6,871 nt of DNA from Nocardia sp. (GTDB lineage Bacteria > Actinomycetota > Actinomycetes > Mycobacteriales > Mycobacteriaceae). The translations under genes and the position numbers were made by a program. The notes under the pieces are model-generated. The model was not told where the DNA came from. It made no database searches and was given only the letters and a program-made list of their open reading frames with translations. The stretch lies in NCBI GenBank assembly GCA_013361595.1, contig JABFXT010000687.1, positions 1 through 6,871 of the forward strand, written 5' to 3'. Position 1 is the first letter of the stretch. Each line of letters begins with the position of its first letter. Positions 6,214-6,871 of this stretch are shown piece by piece.

Positions 6214-6871
6214 AGGCCACCGATCCCTTTGCCGAGCACCACCGCGCCCATCACCGACAGCACGATGGCCATCACTACGTGGTTGTTCGCCTCCAGCCAG
6301 GCCCGGGCCCGGTCGAGGGTGCCGCGCAACCGGTCGGCCGCGACGGCGTAACCGACGACCACACCCAGCACACTGGCCGCGGCGAGCACGGTGAACACGA
6401 CCACCGCCACCACCTGCGCGCCGACCCGCAGCCCGCTCGCGCCCACCGTCACTCCCGCCGACGCGCACAACAGCAGATTCTTCGGGTTCACCGCCGCCAG
6501 CGCCGCTCCCAGCAACAGCGCCTTACCCGCGGTGAGCCGATCGATCCCCCGCATCCACCCCGGTTCGGCGGTATCGGAACGATGCCCCCACTGGGCGACG
6601 GCAACCGCCAGCAACAGCAGCCCCAACCCGATCTTCATCCACGCCACCGCGGCGCTGGGTTCGGAGTCGGTGGACAGTCCGATCACGGCGGCGAGCAGCG
6701 TGAACACCACTGTCGCGAGCACGATGCCGGCGGTCCAGCCGGCGGCGAAACCACCCGCGGCCGCCGACGCGTTCTTCGACAGGATCATCAGAATGGCCGC
6801 CACCAGCGGGATCGGTGAGATCGAGACCCCGACCGCCAAGGGAAGCAGATCACCGATCACTGTGCCCAGTT
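6210..6871 (-). CDS. GAP/Sap (SfLAP) family six-helix membrane protein, start probably beyond window
   Basis: Integral membrane protein of the GAP family, whose mycobacterial members Sap and Gap are linked to transport of sulfolipid-1 and glycopeptidolipids to the cell surface; the family is related to LysE-type exporters. About six hydrophobic helices are visible at 1-27, 37-61, 72-91, 114-135, 147-173 and 194-213 (counting from the GTG at 6858-6860). Family marks: GDLLPLAVGVSISPIPLVAA at the N-terminus, the loop GWMRGIDRLTAGKA (101-114) and LAAVNPKNLLL (121-131). The GTG at 6858-6860 gives 216 residues, but no ribosome binding site is visible in the 11 bases before it, and the frame stays open upstream (Leu-Gly-Thr), so the true start is probably a few codons off the right edge. 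Stop TGA at 6210-6212 overlaps the SulP start, implying an operon. Its cargo is unknown. Confidence 0.88.
   Translation of the reverse strand, partial: LGTVIGDLLPLAVGVSISPIPLVAAILMILSKNASAAAGGFAAGWTAGIVLATVVFTLLAAVIGLSTDSEPSAAVAWMKIGLGLLLLAVAVAQWGHRSDTAEPGWMRGIDRLTAGKALLLGAALAAVNPKNLLLCASAGVTVGASGLRVGAQVVAVVVFTVLAAASVLGVVVGYAVAADRLRGTLDRARAWLEANNHVVMAIVLSVMGAVVLGKGIGGL

Noticed and set aside
6214..6468. Upstream extension of the SulP reading frame by 85 codons
   Set aside because: The added part is Arg/Gly-rich low-complexity sequence read out of frame through the GAP-family gene. The GTG at 6211-6213 gives the normal SulP N-terminus and a classic GTGA overlap.

Overview
The window is about two-thirds G+C or higher and densely coding, with GTG starts, short overlaps and strong GGAGG ribosome binding sites. 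Protein content points to a high-GC actinobacterium of the order Mycobacteriales, of a Nocardia/Rhodococcus/Mycobacterium type. The main pointers are a KdpE that resembles the mycobacterial protein, a GAP/Sap-family membrane protein (a family known from mycobacterial lipid export loci) and a DUF7144 membrane protein. The genus is an inference.

Layout from left to right: (1) bases 1-1557, plus strand: the 3' part of kdpD (sensor kinase core only, the rest lies off the left edge) and complete kdpE, coupled through a TGATG overlap. (2) bases 1568-3871, minus strand: a complete SdsA-type alkyl sulfatase gene (2048-3871), followed by a small four-helix DUF7144 membrane protein gene (1568-1969). 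A strong GC hairpin lies between them. The small gene ends tail to tail with kdpE, only 10 bases apart. (3) bases 3872-4170: a 299-base divergent intergenic region with no gene that I can support, but with a dyad and two short direct repeats. (4) bases 4171-4401, plus strand: a small LapA/DUF1049-type two-helix membrane protein. (5) bases 4459-6871, minus strand: a GAP-family six-helix membrane protein gene whose stop overlaps the GTG start of a SulP-family anion transporter gene with a C-terminal STAS domain (4-base GTGA overlap).

How the genes relate: KdpDE is the two-component system that controls the Kdp potassium pump, and the kdpFABC genes are not in view. The alkyl sulfatase releases sulfate from sulfate esters, SulP proteins move sulfate, bicarbonate or other anions, and GAP/Sap proteins are linked to export of sulfolipid or glycopeptidolipid in mycobacteria. 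A common sulfur or sulfated-lipid theme is therefore possible on the right side, but the genes are in separate transcription units and the link is only an inference.

I see no RNA genes, insertion sequences, CRISPR arrays, phage genes or obvious new system. The points most worth a second look are the altered switch region of KdpE (Val and Ser where GADDY-type residues are usual) and the translationally coupled GAP-SulP pair.
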